Below, in pieces: positions 36,317 through 48,689 of a stretch of 64,000 nt of DNA. The first letter of the stretch is position 1, and each line of letters starts with the position of its first letter. The translations under genes were made by a program, and so were the position numbers. Under the pieces are notes generated by a model. It was not told where the DNA came from. It saw only the letters and a program-made list of their open reading frames with translations, and ran no database searches. Source of the DNA: Terebella lapidaria (lineage: Eukaryota > Annelida > Polychaeta > Terebellida > Terebellidae); the NCBI GenBank assembly GCA_949152475.1, contig OX424560.1, forward strand, positions 18,353,106-18,417,105, written 5' to 3'.

Positions 36317-37207
36317 GTCAAAAATACTATTGATTTTAAAATCAGAGAGGATCTTAGTGTCTCTATTGAAGGGGAATTTGAGACGGTGTTTATTGAGTTT
36401 GATTTGTTTCGTACTAAGACTGTGATCGGAGAAATATACAGAGTTCCTAATAGCGACCCTAACTTGTCTGTCCAACGATTTGATGACGTACTTACGAAAC
36501 TGCGCAACCATAAAAACGTAATCATTGGTACAGACCAAAATTTCGATTTATTGAAGCTGAGAAGCCATAAACAAACCTCACAGTTAATTGACTCAATGTT
36601 CGCAGATGGCTTTATTCCTACAATAACGAAACCTACGCGCATTACTCATAGCACAGCAACGCTGATTGACAATATCTATGTTAAATTTGATCACAAACAG
36701 GCATTGCAATCTGCAATATTAGCTCACGATATATCCGATCATTTTCCTGTATTTTGTTCAGTGAATTATCCCCAAAAACATTCAGAACCATGTAAACCAC
36801 TCACATTTGAACATAGAAAAATGACAGACGCGCAATTAGGAAAAATACGATCTGATTTGGATGAAATAAATTGGGAAAATTCACTGGGTGCTTTGGGTCC
36901 TGAAGAGGCATGTGACAAATTTGTGAATGTGTTAAACAACATAATAAATATCAATGCTCCCATGAAAACCATTACTATTGCAAAAAACAAGATCATCAGG
37001 GTTCCGTGGATGACGCCTGCATTATCTCATTCGGCCACAAATTGCATTAAGTTATACAAACATTGTATTGGAAAATCAAAATCCGACCCTTCCTACAAAA
37101 AGTATATAACTTACAGAAACCTATTTAACAAGCTGAAACGAACTGCAAAAAAACAATATTATAGCGAACAACTAGAACAATTTAAAGGTGACATGAAAAA
37201 AACTTAA
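36317..37207 (+). pseudogene. LINE endonuclease, C-terminal fragment and linker
   Basis: The open frame resumes with DFKIREDLSVSIEGEFE, then FETVFIEFDLFRTKTVIGEI, GTDQNF, TRITHSTATLIDNIYV and the catalytic SDHFPVF (LAHDISDHFPVFC), the end of the endonuclease. A lysine-rich linker follows, up to a stop at 37205-37207. The stop directly follows an A7 run (37196-37202). The RT region continues in another frame, so a one-base length change in this run most simply explains the break. Confidence 0.85.
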
Positions 37208-38982
37208 CAATTGGGAAAAATAATAATAAAACCGAAACGCCACAAAAGTTCCTGCACAATGGGTCAGAGATAATTGAGGATAAACGCATTTCCGAGGAAT
37301 TTTGCAAATATTTTACGGAAATCGGACCTAAATTTGCCAACGCTATCGGCAAATCCAAACACAGTTCATTGCACTACCTACATAATAAAAGACACAGTAA
37401 CCCGAAGTCATTATTTCTCTCTCCGACCGATCATATTGAGGTATCTAGCATATTAAAATCTTGTAAACCAAAAAGCAGTAGTGGCCATGATGCCATAAGC
37501 ACGAAACTCCTAAAAACAATAAGCGATTCTGTGTCCATCCCAATAAGTATCATAATAAACAAATCACTGATGACTGGTACAGTACCCAAAAACTTGAAAT
37601 TAGCCAAAGTAATAGCTATACATAAAGCGAAAAGTAAAGCAGAGTTTTCAAACTACCGACCCATCTCGCTCCTGCCCTCGATATCGAAAATATTAGAAAA
37701 AGTAGTACACAAAAGGCTTGTTTTCTTTCTGGAAAGTAATGACTTATTATACAACAATCAATATGGATTCCGATCAAAACGAAGCACGATAGATGCAGTC
37801 ACAAAATTTGTTTCCGATATAACATTGTCTCTTGATCAAAAGAGATCTGCATTATCTGTATTCCTAGATTTGTCGAAAGCATTTGATACCATCGACCATG
37901 ATATATTACTACAAAAACTACATTTTTATGGAGTCCGTGGAATTGCTCATGATTGGTTTCGAGATTACCTTATGAACAGGCAACAATATGTAGAATATCG
38001 AGGGATCAAATCAAGTACCTGTAATATTAGATGTGGTGTTCCACAAGGCTCAGTGTTAGGACCATTATTATTCATTATATACACTAATGATCTCCCCCAG
38101 GTTCTGAACCATTCTAAATCAATATTATTTGCTGACGACACAACCTTGTACGTAACGGATTGTAATATTGACAGACTCTATAATCACATGAATGAGGAAA
38201 TGATTTCGTTAACTGATTGGTTTAAAGCAAATAAATTGTCTCTTAACGTAACAAAAACAAATTATATGTTATTTTCAAATTCACTAAGTAATAAAACACC
38301 AAGGAATTTAGTGCTAGCGAATAAAACCATTACCGAATGTGAAAACACGAAGTTCCTAGGCATACATATAGACCATAAACTGAAATGGGACAAGCATATA
38401 GAACACGTCAATACTAAAGTCTCCAAGGCCTTATTCGCTATAAACAGAGCTCGACAAACACTTCCAATCCACAACATAATCTCTATATATTACACTCTGG
38501 TGTACCCACACCTATCGTACGGTATTACGCTTTGGGGTGGTGCTCAGAAAACGTTCATTAATAAAATAGTTGTTCAACAAAAGAAAATTGTGAGAGCAAT
38601 TACCGGCGTCCCCTATAACACACATTCTGATCCGCTTTTCCGAAGCCTGAAACTCTTGAAACTCAATGACATTTATAGATTGCATGTTGCCAAATATGTT
38701 CATTGTTTTTTCAAAAATGTCCTACCAGCCCCACTACGTGAACTGTTTATTTTATCTAGCATGCACAATCATGAAACGAGACATAGCTCGCTTCCCAAAC
38801 TAAAACCTGCTAAATTTAACAGCATGACTTATGCTCGATGTATTGTTAAAAAAGGACCAGATATCTGGAATAATGATATACCTGTATCAATATATATGAA
38901 CCCAGACCAGACAATGTGCAGCAAGAAAGCATTTTCCTCTCGTTTCAAGCGTCTTGTCGTCCAGGGATATAGTGACCACTGA
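37208..38982 (+). CDS. LINE reverse transcriptase (CR1-like)
   Basis: After the frame change the coding sequence runs from about 37221 to the stop at 38982; the first ATG-like codon is irrelevant because the RT belongs to the upstream frame. RT blocks appear in order: SSGHDAISTKLLK, AKVIAIHKAKSKAEFSNYRP, NNQYGFRSKRSTIDAV, LDLSKAFDTIDHDIL, GVPQGSVLGPLLFIIYTNDL and the catalytic FADDTTLY (38127-38150). The thumb motif LVYPHLSYGITLWGG is usual in the CR1/Jockey group. The region would copy element RNA at the nicked target. It is uninterrupted for nearly 590 codons, so the copy is not old. RNase H and zinc-finger tails are not visible. Confidence 0.88.
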
Positions 38983-39109
38983 ATCAGGCTGTGACAAAAT
39001 CCCTCGGCTCGTGGGGGCACTGTGGTGTTACTTCAGACCTTACATTTCTCTCATAACATCATCGTTCCATGTCATCTCTTCTTCCTCATTGCAATCATCA
39101 TCATTATCT

Positions 39110-39290
39110 TCCGCATCACCCCCCCCCCCCCTCATCATCACCATCATCACTCCCCCCATCATCATCCCCCTCATCATCTCCCTCATCCCCCTCATCTTCA
39201 CCCCCCCCCCCCCCATCATCATCATCACCCCCTCATAATCATAATCATCACCCCCTCATCATCGTCATCATCATTACCACCAGCAACAAC
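39110..39290 (+). repeat. CAT/C-rich low-complexity tract
   Basis: Runs of C and ATC triplets (CATCATCATCACCCCC) lie in the LINE 3' UTR. Frames crossing it give only His, Pro and Ser repeats. Confidence 0.85.
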
Positions 39291-39355
39291 AACATCCGTA
39301 TCATCCATCTCTAACATTTTCAACTCGTCGCTCGCTATCTTGGTTTTATTTATAT

Positions 39356-39385
39356 CATAGACATAGAAGAACTTCTATGTCTATG
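39356..39385. repeat. Tight hairpin in the LINE 3' UTR
   Basis: Two 14-base arms, CATAGACATAGAAG and its exact inverse, surround AA. A second inverted pair, AAGTTGTGGAGTG and CACTCCACAACTT, lies at 39407-39419 and 39499-39511. Confidence 0.85.
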
Positions 39386-39638
39386 TTTATATGTGTGTAA
39401 ATTCATAAGTTGTGGAGTGCCTCACTACCAATCATTTAAAAAAAAAACCCCGACATTTACATATCGTTATTTAGTAAGGTTAACAGTCTACTGACTCTCA
39501 CTCCACAACTTGTGCTGCAACCAATGTACATTCCGAAACATGTTACAAACATTAACAACATTAGCCTGTAATGTACCTCCAATGATCAATCTGTATATAT
39601 CATATGTAAATAGTGTAATGCAGCAGCACGAATAAATT

Positions 39639-39676
39639 CTATCTATCTATCTATCTATCTACCCATCTATCTATCT
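39639..39676 (+). repeat. CTAT microsatellite, likely LINE 3' tail
   Basis: A CTAT tetranucleotide run with one interruption directly follows AATAAATT. Many CR1-type LINEs end in short tandem repeats rather than poly(A), so this probably marks the element end. Confidence 0.75.
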
Positions 39677-42574
39677 CGGACGACTCTCTTAGATTCAGCA
39701 TACATTGGTGTTGGTTTCGCGAATTTGCAATAAAAGCCGATAAATTCCGCTAAACTGATTTAAAAACACTGCTAATATCACTGTACTAAAAAAAAAAAAA
39801 TTTGAATGACAATGAGAAGTGCTGTTTCAAATTAGTTTTCGGCTGGTATTCGCAAGTGCAATTACCGATTCTCCTGCCGGTTATTTTGGAACTTCTCATA
39901 TTTGAACCGCCCCAGATATAATCACTGCGTTATATAACTACGCCAACATGTAATCACTAAGAATATGTTGTATTGCAGCGACAGACAGTGATACATTAGG
40001 TGTAAGCATTTCAGAGAATAGTTTAAAATTATCTTTTCGAATTATTACAGTTGCATTAGGCCTGTTAGGCCATTTTTCGTGGGGCGATCAAGCGTGTAGC
40101 ATAACAAAACTGAAGCATGAGAAATTTTGTTGCTTCACAAGCGCAATCGCCTTTAATAGCCAAGACCGCCATAACGAAGCCGTGACGAATCCGTGCTTTC
40201 GACCACGGGTACTTAAAAACCCGGCAATAGGTATAACCTTTATTCCAGTTTTATATGAGCCCTGCTATGGAATTTTGTACATATGCCTAGGGCCTGTGCA
40301 GGAACGGTTAGACATCTATCCATTGTAATACGGCTGTACACATACACTTTAGGCCTATATTCATCAAATCCTGCCGCCTCTATGTGAATATTTAAACCTA
40401 TGGTGATGTTTTGGGGCATATTGGGAATGTGAGATTTTAAACTAGAAGATAGTTTCCAGATTCTTGGGCGACTTATGGAGCAGGAATTTAGTAGGATGTT
40501 TTTAACAGAGCTGCCGACGGCTAGGTCCAAAGACTGGCACTGGCGATCTGGCAAGGATACCGTACATCTAATTGGACTTGGGGGAGATAAGTTGGCTGAG
40601 GGTGTACACGATTTCCTGTTTCATTTACTTTGATGTGACTGATTGTGTGACTTTTTATATGAACTGTACAACTATTGTTGTGAGTTATTCATATATATGT
40701 GTTGATTGTGTATTGAATTCAGTTTTGTGAATCCAAGGGAAACACGTACACATAAAAGGGCCGGGTTTTTTTTCTGCCATGTTTTCTAAAACATGGCGTT
40801 ATACTTGTGCCTTCTGACTTCGAAAATGTTAGTGTTCGATCATACAATGCGATGCCAACCAGTTCAGTTGGCATTTAAGCAAAATTGCATTTGTACGCAC
40901 TGTCACGCTAACGCCAATTTTACCACTTTGGTCCCCTGACTCTGGTGGCAAACTCAGGCGTACGCGGCGAGAATCAGCACTGCATAGTGATCTGGACCGA
41001 ACTTCAGTACTACCTCATAATATCCAAAAAGTATAGGACCAAGTTCGACTGTTGACATTTTGTTCCTCAATATTTTAGGTGTTCTGCGGAAACCACAAGA
41101 TATGCATATAGCATAGCATTTGCTAACTATCACGTAATCATCGAGATTAATGAGAAAAAAAGATAACATTTTCCGAGTACTGACACAATGAATGAGAACA
41201 AACTCGTATCGAACGTGACTTGCGTCTCGAAAACTAGAACACTAGTTCATCGCGACTGTCCTACGAAGCTCAATACTATATTTTTTGATCGTCACCCTCT
41301 TTTGAATTTCATAGTTTGCGGAGCATGTCGATGACACAGATTGTGCAAAGAAGGAGGACATTAATTGATTCAAAATCTTCATTTGCATATTGTATTGATC
41401 GATAGTCACAGGCTGCAGATCGATGAAGATACGCACTCCAATATTTCCGATAAAGATGACACCCCGGACAACATTCCTCCAATAATGTTTACTGTTCGAA
41501 TCATTCCTGATTTCTTTTGCAGTTTACTCCCAAGTGTTCTGGAAAATTGTGCTGTTTCGACGATGGCTTCTCACTAAATTATGGGCTACCCATTTACTGA
41601 AAATATAACCAGCTAGCACTGCTAATGTTCTATATGTCAAATATATGGTCGCCCTTGGGCACATGTCAATCTCTGTCATGTTGTAAAAGCCTACACACTT
41701 GACACATGAGTGTCAGACCTGTGTATTGACGCAATCACACTTGTGTTTAGTCTATTGTATTATGTCATGTCATGTGGCTTCAAAAAATATCTAGTTGATT
41801 GATTTAATATTTCCTGGGGGTGCCATATGCAGTGCTTGTATTTGAACAATATATCGTCACCCCGTGCAGATAGGTCTTGACTTTTTTTTTTTTTGAAAAA
41901 AGACTTGCATAATCGATAATGTGATAGAGTACATTGTGACACAAATTTCAATCTTACATAACCTGAGTATCATAATTATTGATGAAAATATCACGAAAAA
42001 CAAGGGGCCTATCTAGATTTATATCTGTGAATATACATGTAGAAAAGAAGCATACATGCATACAATGCAGCAACGTACATGTAGGATGTTGCAATACTTA
42101 CCAGTCTGAGATTAGATCTACATGTATTTAATTTCAGTGGATTGGTCCCAGTCATCAAACCATTACATTGAATATACACCATGAAGATAAACATTGCTAT
42201 TTAAAGACACAAGAATGTAATTAAACATACCATCCCAAAAGGACATGCAAAATTGAATGTTTTTGTGGCTCATTTTGATTTTCTGGACTTTTTGGGGTGA
42301 AACATTTCGTCAAACTGCATCTAACGTGAAAATCGATACAGAGAACAGCGGTGTTTTGACCACTCGTCCCCTTTTGCCTGTTTTTACCTGACTCTCATAC
42401 CTATATAATTCCATAAAGATTGTGTAGATTTGAAGAGATTCAAATGTCTTATGCAAATACCTTTATGTCCATTCCATCTTGTTCAAACTTATACTTGATC
42501 GCAAGTATACTGGGTACATCGGTTGATAAGAAGGGATCTGTTACGTGCACTTTTTTTTGACAAACTTTTCCCCC
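39677..42574. other. Non-coding DNA, no gene recognised
   Basis: AT-rich sequence with short frames only. No repeat copy or exon could be supported. Confidence 0.5.
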
Positions 42575-43182
42575 TGGACCTTGAAAATGAGGTCAAAGTC
42601 ATCAGAATATTCGGACTATATCATTTCTTACATGTGCACAATTGATTTTTAAGCTGTAAAGTCGATAATAAAAGAGATACAAGCCAATTTGTGCTCTGAC
42701 CCTGAAAATAAGGTCAAAGGTCGGATTCAAGGTCATGACAATAATCAGCATATATCATTTCCTATGTGTCCACAATTGATTCCTAGTCTCTGATTTCAAT
42801 ATTAAATGAGATATTAGGCATAATGTGTCCCATTATAAAGCATAGGAGAATTTAACATTTGGAAAGTCCCATTTGGGGCCCATCGAGAAAGTGAAAACGG
42901 GGAACGAAACTTATACTCATCACAGAGGTGTGTGAGGCCAATATTTTGAAATAAAAATCTCAAAACTGTCTGAACAGTTTTTGAGAAAATGGCCGCCAAA
43001 GTCAGAGATTGGCTGTTTTTTGTTTTCTCCTTTTTAGATTAATTTTAGGCATTTTTGTGCAAAATTTCAGAAAGATTCGCCTGTAAATTTTAAAGATCAA
43101 AATGTGGACGGACGACGCCGACGACGGACGACGGACGCAACGCCATGCCAATAGGTTATCGGACCATAGGTTCGGTAACCTA
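42575..43182 (-). repeat. GGTTACC-ended dispersed repeat, truncated copy
   Basis: On the minus strand it starts AGGTTACCGAACCTATGGTC, passes a CGTCCGTCGTC stretch and a GGCGGCCATTTT block, then about two 134-bp-type units, and stops before the other end. Orientation is opposite to the 25.3-kb copy. Confidence 0.7.
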
Positions 43183-43360
43183 AAAAAGACGCACGTGTGC
43201 GTTGCCAAGGGCTACTGTTAGGCCTAAGTATGCACGTGGTCAGGTGGATTTTATCCGGTACATGCATGCCTAGGCAGGTATATATGTGTGTACCATTTTA
43301 TTCGTCATGAGTGCGTGTATGATTAGTAATATTGTGATTATACACTAGAATAAATGTTTG

Positions 43361-43519
43361 AATAAATAGAGGATCCTAAATAAGTGCCCATTTGATATCA
43401 AATTTATTAATCGAGCCAACGAATTTTTGCTCTTTGTGAGCCTCGGCGAGCAAAAACAGTTCTTGGCGAGTTTAATAAATTTGATATCAACGGGCACGAA
43501 TTTAAGATTCTATTTATCA
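43361..43519. mobile_element. 159-bp fold-back repeat
   Basis: Arms of about 70 bp are inverted copies: AATAAATAGAGGATCCTAAA, AAGTGCCCATTTGATATCAA and ATTTATTAATCGAGCCAACG against the complement of the right half, with only scattered mismatches. The centre is a short CTTTGTGAGCCTCGG. It looks like a MITE-type hairpin and carries no gene. Confidence 0.7.
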
Positions 43520-43899
43520 CATGAGACACTATACGATCATTTTACTGCATATTTACTGGTATTTTATATGATTTCACAGTGCAATTTTCGTATATGAAAT
43601 ATATGTATTTGCATTGTATATGCCACTCTAAAACATGTTTTTATCTGATGAATATAGATATCGCAAATGAGAAGTGATTTCCCGCCTAATCCATTGTAAA
43701 ATCAATCGTGCAAAATAAAAGTCGTGAAATAATTATACCCCAAATATAAGCCCATGGGCCTATATATAGAGTTAAAGTTCAATCGACACAACATCCTTTT
43801 CCCAATTATAAGCTCAGGGCTTAAATACGGGGATCCCCTGTATACACATGAAAAGAGTAGATAATGGGAATCCTTTCAAACAAAAATCTCAAAATCCAT

Positions 43900-44015
43900 T
43901 TTTTGTGCAAAATTTTAGAAGGTTTTCGCCGCAGACTTTAAAGATAACAAAAGTTGACGACGACGAACGGACGGACAACACATCATCGCTGCCATTTGAG
44001 GTAGCGGAGCTAAAA
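43900..44015 (-). repeat. Fragment of the dispersed repeat head
   Basis: The minus strand carries a CGTCCGTTCGTCGTC-like stretch, TTATCTTTAAAGTCTGCGGC and TCTAAAATTTTGCACAAAA, the head blocks of the GGTTACC-ended family, with the rest missing. Confidence 0.45.
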
Positions 44016-44421
44016 ATATCAGTAATGACCGACAAATCATCGACAAAACTCCTGCTTCTTATACGATAATATCGATATTTACACACACGTGCACTATGTG
44101 TTTGATTAAAGTCGTTTCCTACAAGCCAAAACAAAAGATGAATCTGACATAGCATCATAGGCTATTTTGCGGAAAGTAACTCCCGATATACAGCCGAACC
44201 ACAACAATGGAAATAAATATATTTGTTCAAGGAATCGTATTGAATATACTTCTGGAATAGGATACTTGGTGGTGATTTCAACACATACACAACGCTTGAT
44301 CCAGTCGATACAAAGCCTCATTGTGTCATTCCTCGAACTGATCGATAACGATCTCATCAGGAAAAAACACGCAAGAGCGTGTCAAGTGTGTCTATATTTC
44401 GGTGATTCTGTCAGGAGTGTG

Positions 44422-44430
44422 TATAAAAAG
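44422..44430 (+). promoter_or_regulatory. TATA box of gene B
   Basis: TATAAAAAG lies about 125 bp before the gene B start codon, giving an expected transcription start near 44450. It is a strong TATA match, and its position fits a short 5' UTR. Confidence 0.55.
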
Positions 44431-44553
44431 GTCGGCCAGGTAGACACTTTACAAATACCTCGCTCGATAACAACATAAGCGTTTCGCCAGCTCCCATCGA
44501 GGCACGGTCAAGCGCTCAGAGTATTGTTCAAAAGGCATACATCTGGTTGAATA

Positions 44554-44627
44554 ATGGAAAATTCAGCAATCATGGGCGATGCCGAGGGACAAATGGAATG
44601 CGTTAACGACATGGAATCGGAAATACG
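44554..44627 (+). CDS. Gene B exon 1: N-terminus of TRPA-like channel
   Basis: ATG plus 23 further codons and two bases (ends GQMECVNDMESEI, then CG) stop at the donor CG|GTAAGC. The gene A exon 1 has the same donor and a similar end. The two-base overhang joins the single base at 45769 into an Arg codon, keeping frame with SYCAVHLTDED. The intron is 1.14 kb, against 2.5 kb in gene A. Confidence 0.6.
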
Positions 44628-45768
44628 GTAAGCTGGGGATAATTACTGCAAACAACAAGGGGAAACTGGACATTCCAGGAATTACTGCATAAAATACTGC
44701 AAACTTCACTTTGGTTTGGAAAATTCAAGACACAACAAAACATGTCTGCCGTATGCATGCGTCTTTTCGCTCGTACATTAGTTGGCCCATGGTCCGGCCC
44801 TCCCTGAATTCGGTAAAATCCTATAAAATCGATTGGCATGCTATACAAAACTTAAAAAAAATAAAATAATTAGCTGGGAGTTTGGTTGCATTTCTCAGAA
44901 AAAAAAACCCTGTAGATTTGATCAATTGAATAGCTGATCAATGCTTTGCGTTAGGTGACCTTATCCGTACCTTTGACCGCAATCAAATTGATATTGATGT
45001 GTAGAAGGGACCTCCAGTTCTAGTACAGTGTGAAATAGTCTTAGTGCAACAGTCAAGGGCACAATGTAGATCTACCTATATTTCGATAAAATGCCTGACT
45101 GTGAAGGGAATAAGAAACTAGTTCGCAAACCTGTCCCGTAGATGAACCAACAACCTCTGTTATCACACCTAAAGCATTGGAACCTAACCTTGAAATATGA
45201 CCTGGAAATGCCAATGACCTATAACAGACACCGTATGTCCTCTGACAGATCTGAGTAGTAGTGAAAATGTCAGCTAGTATAACATGCTGGTCTGTGTCCT
45301 CTTATATAAACTAGTTTGTAGAAGTTGGGAGTTTGTCGGACTTTATAACATGACTGGCCTGCCAGACACACGACCTCGGGACAGTCTCATGCAATGCCTT
45401 CGGACTCCGGCATTTCGTGAGACTGCCCTCGGTCGTATGAATGCCCTCACGCCAAAGATCAAACCCTTGATATGAGAAATTGTAAATATTTATTACAGTT
45501 AACGTCACATAACGTCAGATGCAAAAATAACGTCATCACAGAAACCTCATTGAGACCAAGATCAAAATCAAGTTACAAGTCTCACCAATGTCGAAAAACA
45601 TATAAAAAGTACACGAGTTTTTAGTTTTGAAGGTCTTGTAATGTTTATATATCCAGAGCTCAAATGTAAGCTTGATATTTTGATATATAATCGCGACTAT
45701 GACTATAAACTCATTCAATATCGTGAGCTGGTTATATAATCTTTGATGTTTTTCAATTTGTTCCGTAG

Positions 45769-47497
45769 TTCTTACTGTGCGGTGCACCTGACGGACGAGG
45801 ACATCCAGGCCCTCGTGTGTTTACTCCTTGATGTAACTCATCAACTCCCAAAGGGTGACGCTAACGAGAGGGAGACCAACATTCGAACCGTATGCACAGC
45901 GCTGAAAAAATCTCTCCAAATGTTGCTGCGACCATGGGACGAATACTAGTTGCAATTTTTGACAAGGATTGCAGACACATCAGCAATTCCGTAGCGCTTT
46001 TTATCCTGTATATTGCACGTGTTTCAGATTGTCTAGTGCGAGTTTTGATGCATGCTCAGGAAAAAGGTATCATGTTGCAACTCTTGAATGATGAGAGAAG
46101 AAATATTCTTCGTGAGTATGTGAGAAAAGACGCAGGGACAACTAAACTTATCTTAGAATTTCTGATCAAACCTACTCCTGTTCATAAAACAACAATCCAA
46201 ATGGATACTGATGATGCCGTTGTAAAGTCCAAGGTAGATTGTGTATTAGAAGTGTTCGATGTATTGTATGATAACATGATAAAAAGCCACGAGAACCAAA
46301 GCAACACATTGGACAAGAAACGTCCACGTGACTTTGGACTCCTGTATGAAGAAAAACCTTTCACCGCCAAAGAAAAGCAGCCACCTCGTATGCTGGAGGC
46401 CATAAGTCACATAGATTATTTGCCCGTAATAGAACACTTCTATACTAAGGCGTATCTCGCAAGTTGCTGGAGGCATGATGTCAGAAACATTGCTATTTCA
46501 GGTCTTTTAACTTACTTGGTTCTAGTCGGTTCACTCACGTTCAACGTCGCTGCCCACTTTCAGAAGGTTGGCAACATACCAAGAAATGAGTCGGAGTTGA
46601 CAAGTTATATGCCCGTTATTAGCCATAGGATTGCCCAAGGGACAATGTTAGTTTCGTCCATTTCGCTCATAGTGTTTGAAGTTTTCCAAATGATTGCCAA
46701 GAGAAAGCATTACTGGAAACAACTCAATAACTATGCTGATATCTTTGTAATAGTCGGCAGTTTCTTCGTCGCCGCTATTGGAATAACACATTTTTCACCA
46801 GAGCTTTATCAATTTGGAGTCATTGTTGTGTTTGGGTTGGATCAATGTTGCCTGGATATTGACCAAATTGTGGAAAGGTCCATTCCGCTGGTTCAGTCTT
46901 CGGTTCATTATGATTTTCCGTGTGATGCACTCCATATTTCGCTTTTTACCCGTATTCGGTTTCTTCCTGTTCATCATGGCACTAACCTACCACAGCCTGT
47001 TGCACAATCAAGAATCGTTCGAAAACCTAGGTGTCTCCACAATGAAGTCGTTAGCTATTACCATTGGGGAGTTGGATTTCAGTTCCATATTCTTTGCAGA
47101 ACATGTTTCGGATCAGGCCCAGTTTGTCGTTCTTACTAACATCGTATTTCTTTTGTTCGTGGGAATTATGAACATAGCCATCATGAACATCCTTATCGGT
47201 CTTGCAGTTGGAGATATCCAAGAGCTTCTAAGTAACAGCAAGGTTTATGCATTTCAGTCGTCAGTAGATTTGAGCATGGAATGTCAAGTTACTATGAAAT
47301 ATATTCGTCGGTATATTACAAGTAAGAAATCACACTCCACTGCGTCTGGAGTCTATAACATGCCGGAAAGTCACTCCCTGTCTGACTTGAATGACAGCGA
47401 CGGTGAATCATCATCTCAGAATATTTTGTTTGGCCAGAAGGATTGTCAGGCACTGGATAATTTTTTCCATCTGGATATGAGCGAACTGCTTGAATGA
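45769..47497 (+). pseudogene. Gene B exon 2: ankyrin-less TRPA-like channel (two frameshifts)
   Basis: The exon starts after TTCCGTAG at 45768 and reads SYCAVHLTDEDIQALV. A first frame change lies at an A6 run (45905-45910) and a second near 46826-46832, where two bases are missing relative to gene A. The combined product has ~200 residues without ankyrin repeats, a linker (FGLLYEEKPF; LPVIEHFYTKAYLASCW), six membrane spans, pore AITIGELDFSSIFF and S6 IMNIAIMNILIGLAVGDI, then a Ser/Asp-rich tail to the stop at 47497. It matches gene A closely on both sides of each break, so inactivation is recent or the breaks are base errors. Compared with A, it holds about 72 extra codons after 45.91 kb. 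Confidence 0.7.
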
Positions 47498-47777
47498 GGC
47501 ATTTGAAAAGTTCTGACAATCTTAGATCATCAGCCTTAATGAATGATAGCGCATTATTCTTTTTTCTAAATATGCCATATAATTGGAACTAAATTCAAAA
47601 CACTTTGTTTGGTGAATTTCGGTACAACATCTTGCACCCATCCTATGATCTATTGAAATACTGCAGCGTTTGACTTGAAAATCGAACATAAAGCATGGTG
47701 ATGGTGGGACCACATCTTTAATTAAACTGAAAATTATGATACCCTACATTGAGATTTTGGTCATTGAATGTTGTACC

Positions 47778-47783
47778 AATAAA
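47778..47783 (+). terminator. Candidate poly(A) signal of gene B
   Basis: AATAAA lies about 280 bases after the gene B stop codon and is the clearest match there. The cleavage site is unknown. Confidence 0.4.
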
Positions 47784-48689
47784 CCCATGAGTTGTGTACT
47801 AGCGTGAGCTAGTACTCATTTGCCATCAGCATACAATACAACTCATACTTGTATATTGGCAATTATGAATCAATATGCTATTTATTGTATTCCTCACAGA
47901 AAGGTGTAACAGATAGGTGTTACATTATGCATTTATAACCATAATCAACCTAAGTAAGGTATTATTTATAAATACAACTGTTACTGGTGTGGTAGAATAT
48001 TCCGTGAAACATTCAGTTATACTGGTGTATGGTTTGTAAAAATAGTGTGTGAAAAAATAATTGTTTGTACCGTACAGCTGGAGAAACTAGTCTATTTTGA
48101 TTTTTGATGAAAACGAATTGGAAAAAGTACACTGTGGCATACTGTATGTCTAATACACTACCTCCACTACTTTAATGTTGCTAAACCCACAAGCTGCAGG
48201 GCTATGTAAGTTGATTACGAGTGTTCGTTTATATCCATGCATGATTCGTAACCAATATTAGTATATACGTTGTCACAAATATATTTCATTATACAGTCAT
48301 GTGTACTTACCAAGAACTTATAATCAAAATGATACATATATCCATTGCATTGTTTGTTGTACCGTACCATCTTTGTTGATCAGAAAAAAATATTATTGTC
48401 AAAAAACGTGTGAAGTTTTTACGAGTGTGCCATAAATAAGATTTGAATGACCAAGTACGGCAAAGAACGTTTTATTACACAAACAACATTGTTATACACA
48501 AAATGCGGACCTGGCACGCCATCTGGCAAGTACGTCATCGATTTATTATACTTACTTCTGATGTATAGTGGTAATTATGGCCGATACATTAGAGGGGTAA
48601 TCATCACATGTACACTCCATACAATACATCAGTACAACGTGTGGATATGTATAGTACATATTGGTGTAAAACACATGCTTTTGCAAAAC

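Larger units (their letters stand above)
34800..39676 (+). mobile_element. CR1-like LINE, interrupted and frame-broken
   Basis: The second reading frame of a CR1/Jockey-group LINE: apurinic endonuclease then reverse transcriptase, then a ~690-bp 3' UTR ending in AATAAA (39631-39636) and a CTAT microsatellite tail (39639-39676). Upstream, about 200 bp of 5' sequence precedes the ATG at 35003. An insertion of about 0.9 kb splits the endonuclease, and one further base shift separates it from the RT. No ORF1 was found. Such an element cannot mobilise itself as it stands. The 5' boundary is approximate. Confidence 0.8.

Noticed and set aside
39022-39360. Pro/His/Ser-rich frames over the C/ATC-rich tract
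   Set aside because: Low-complexity translation of simple repeats in the LINE 3' UTR.
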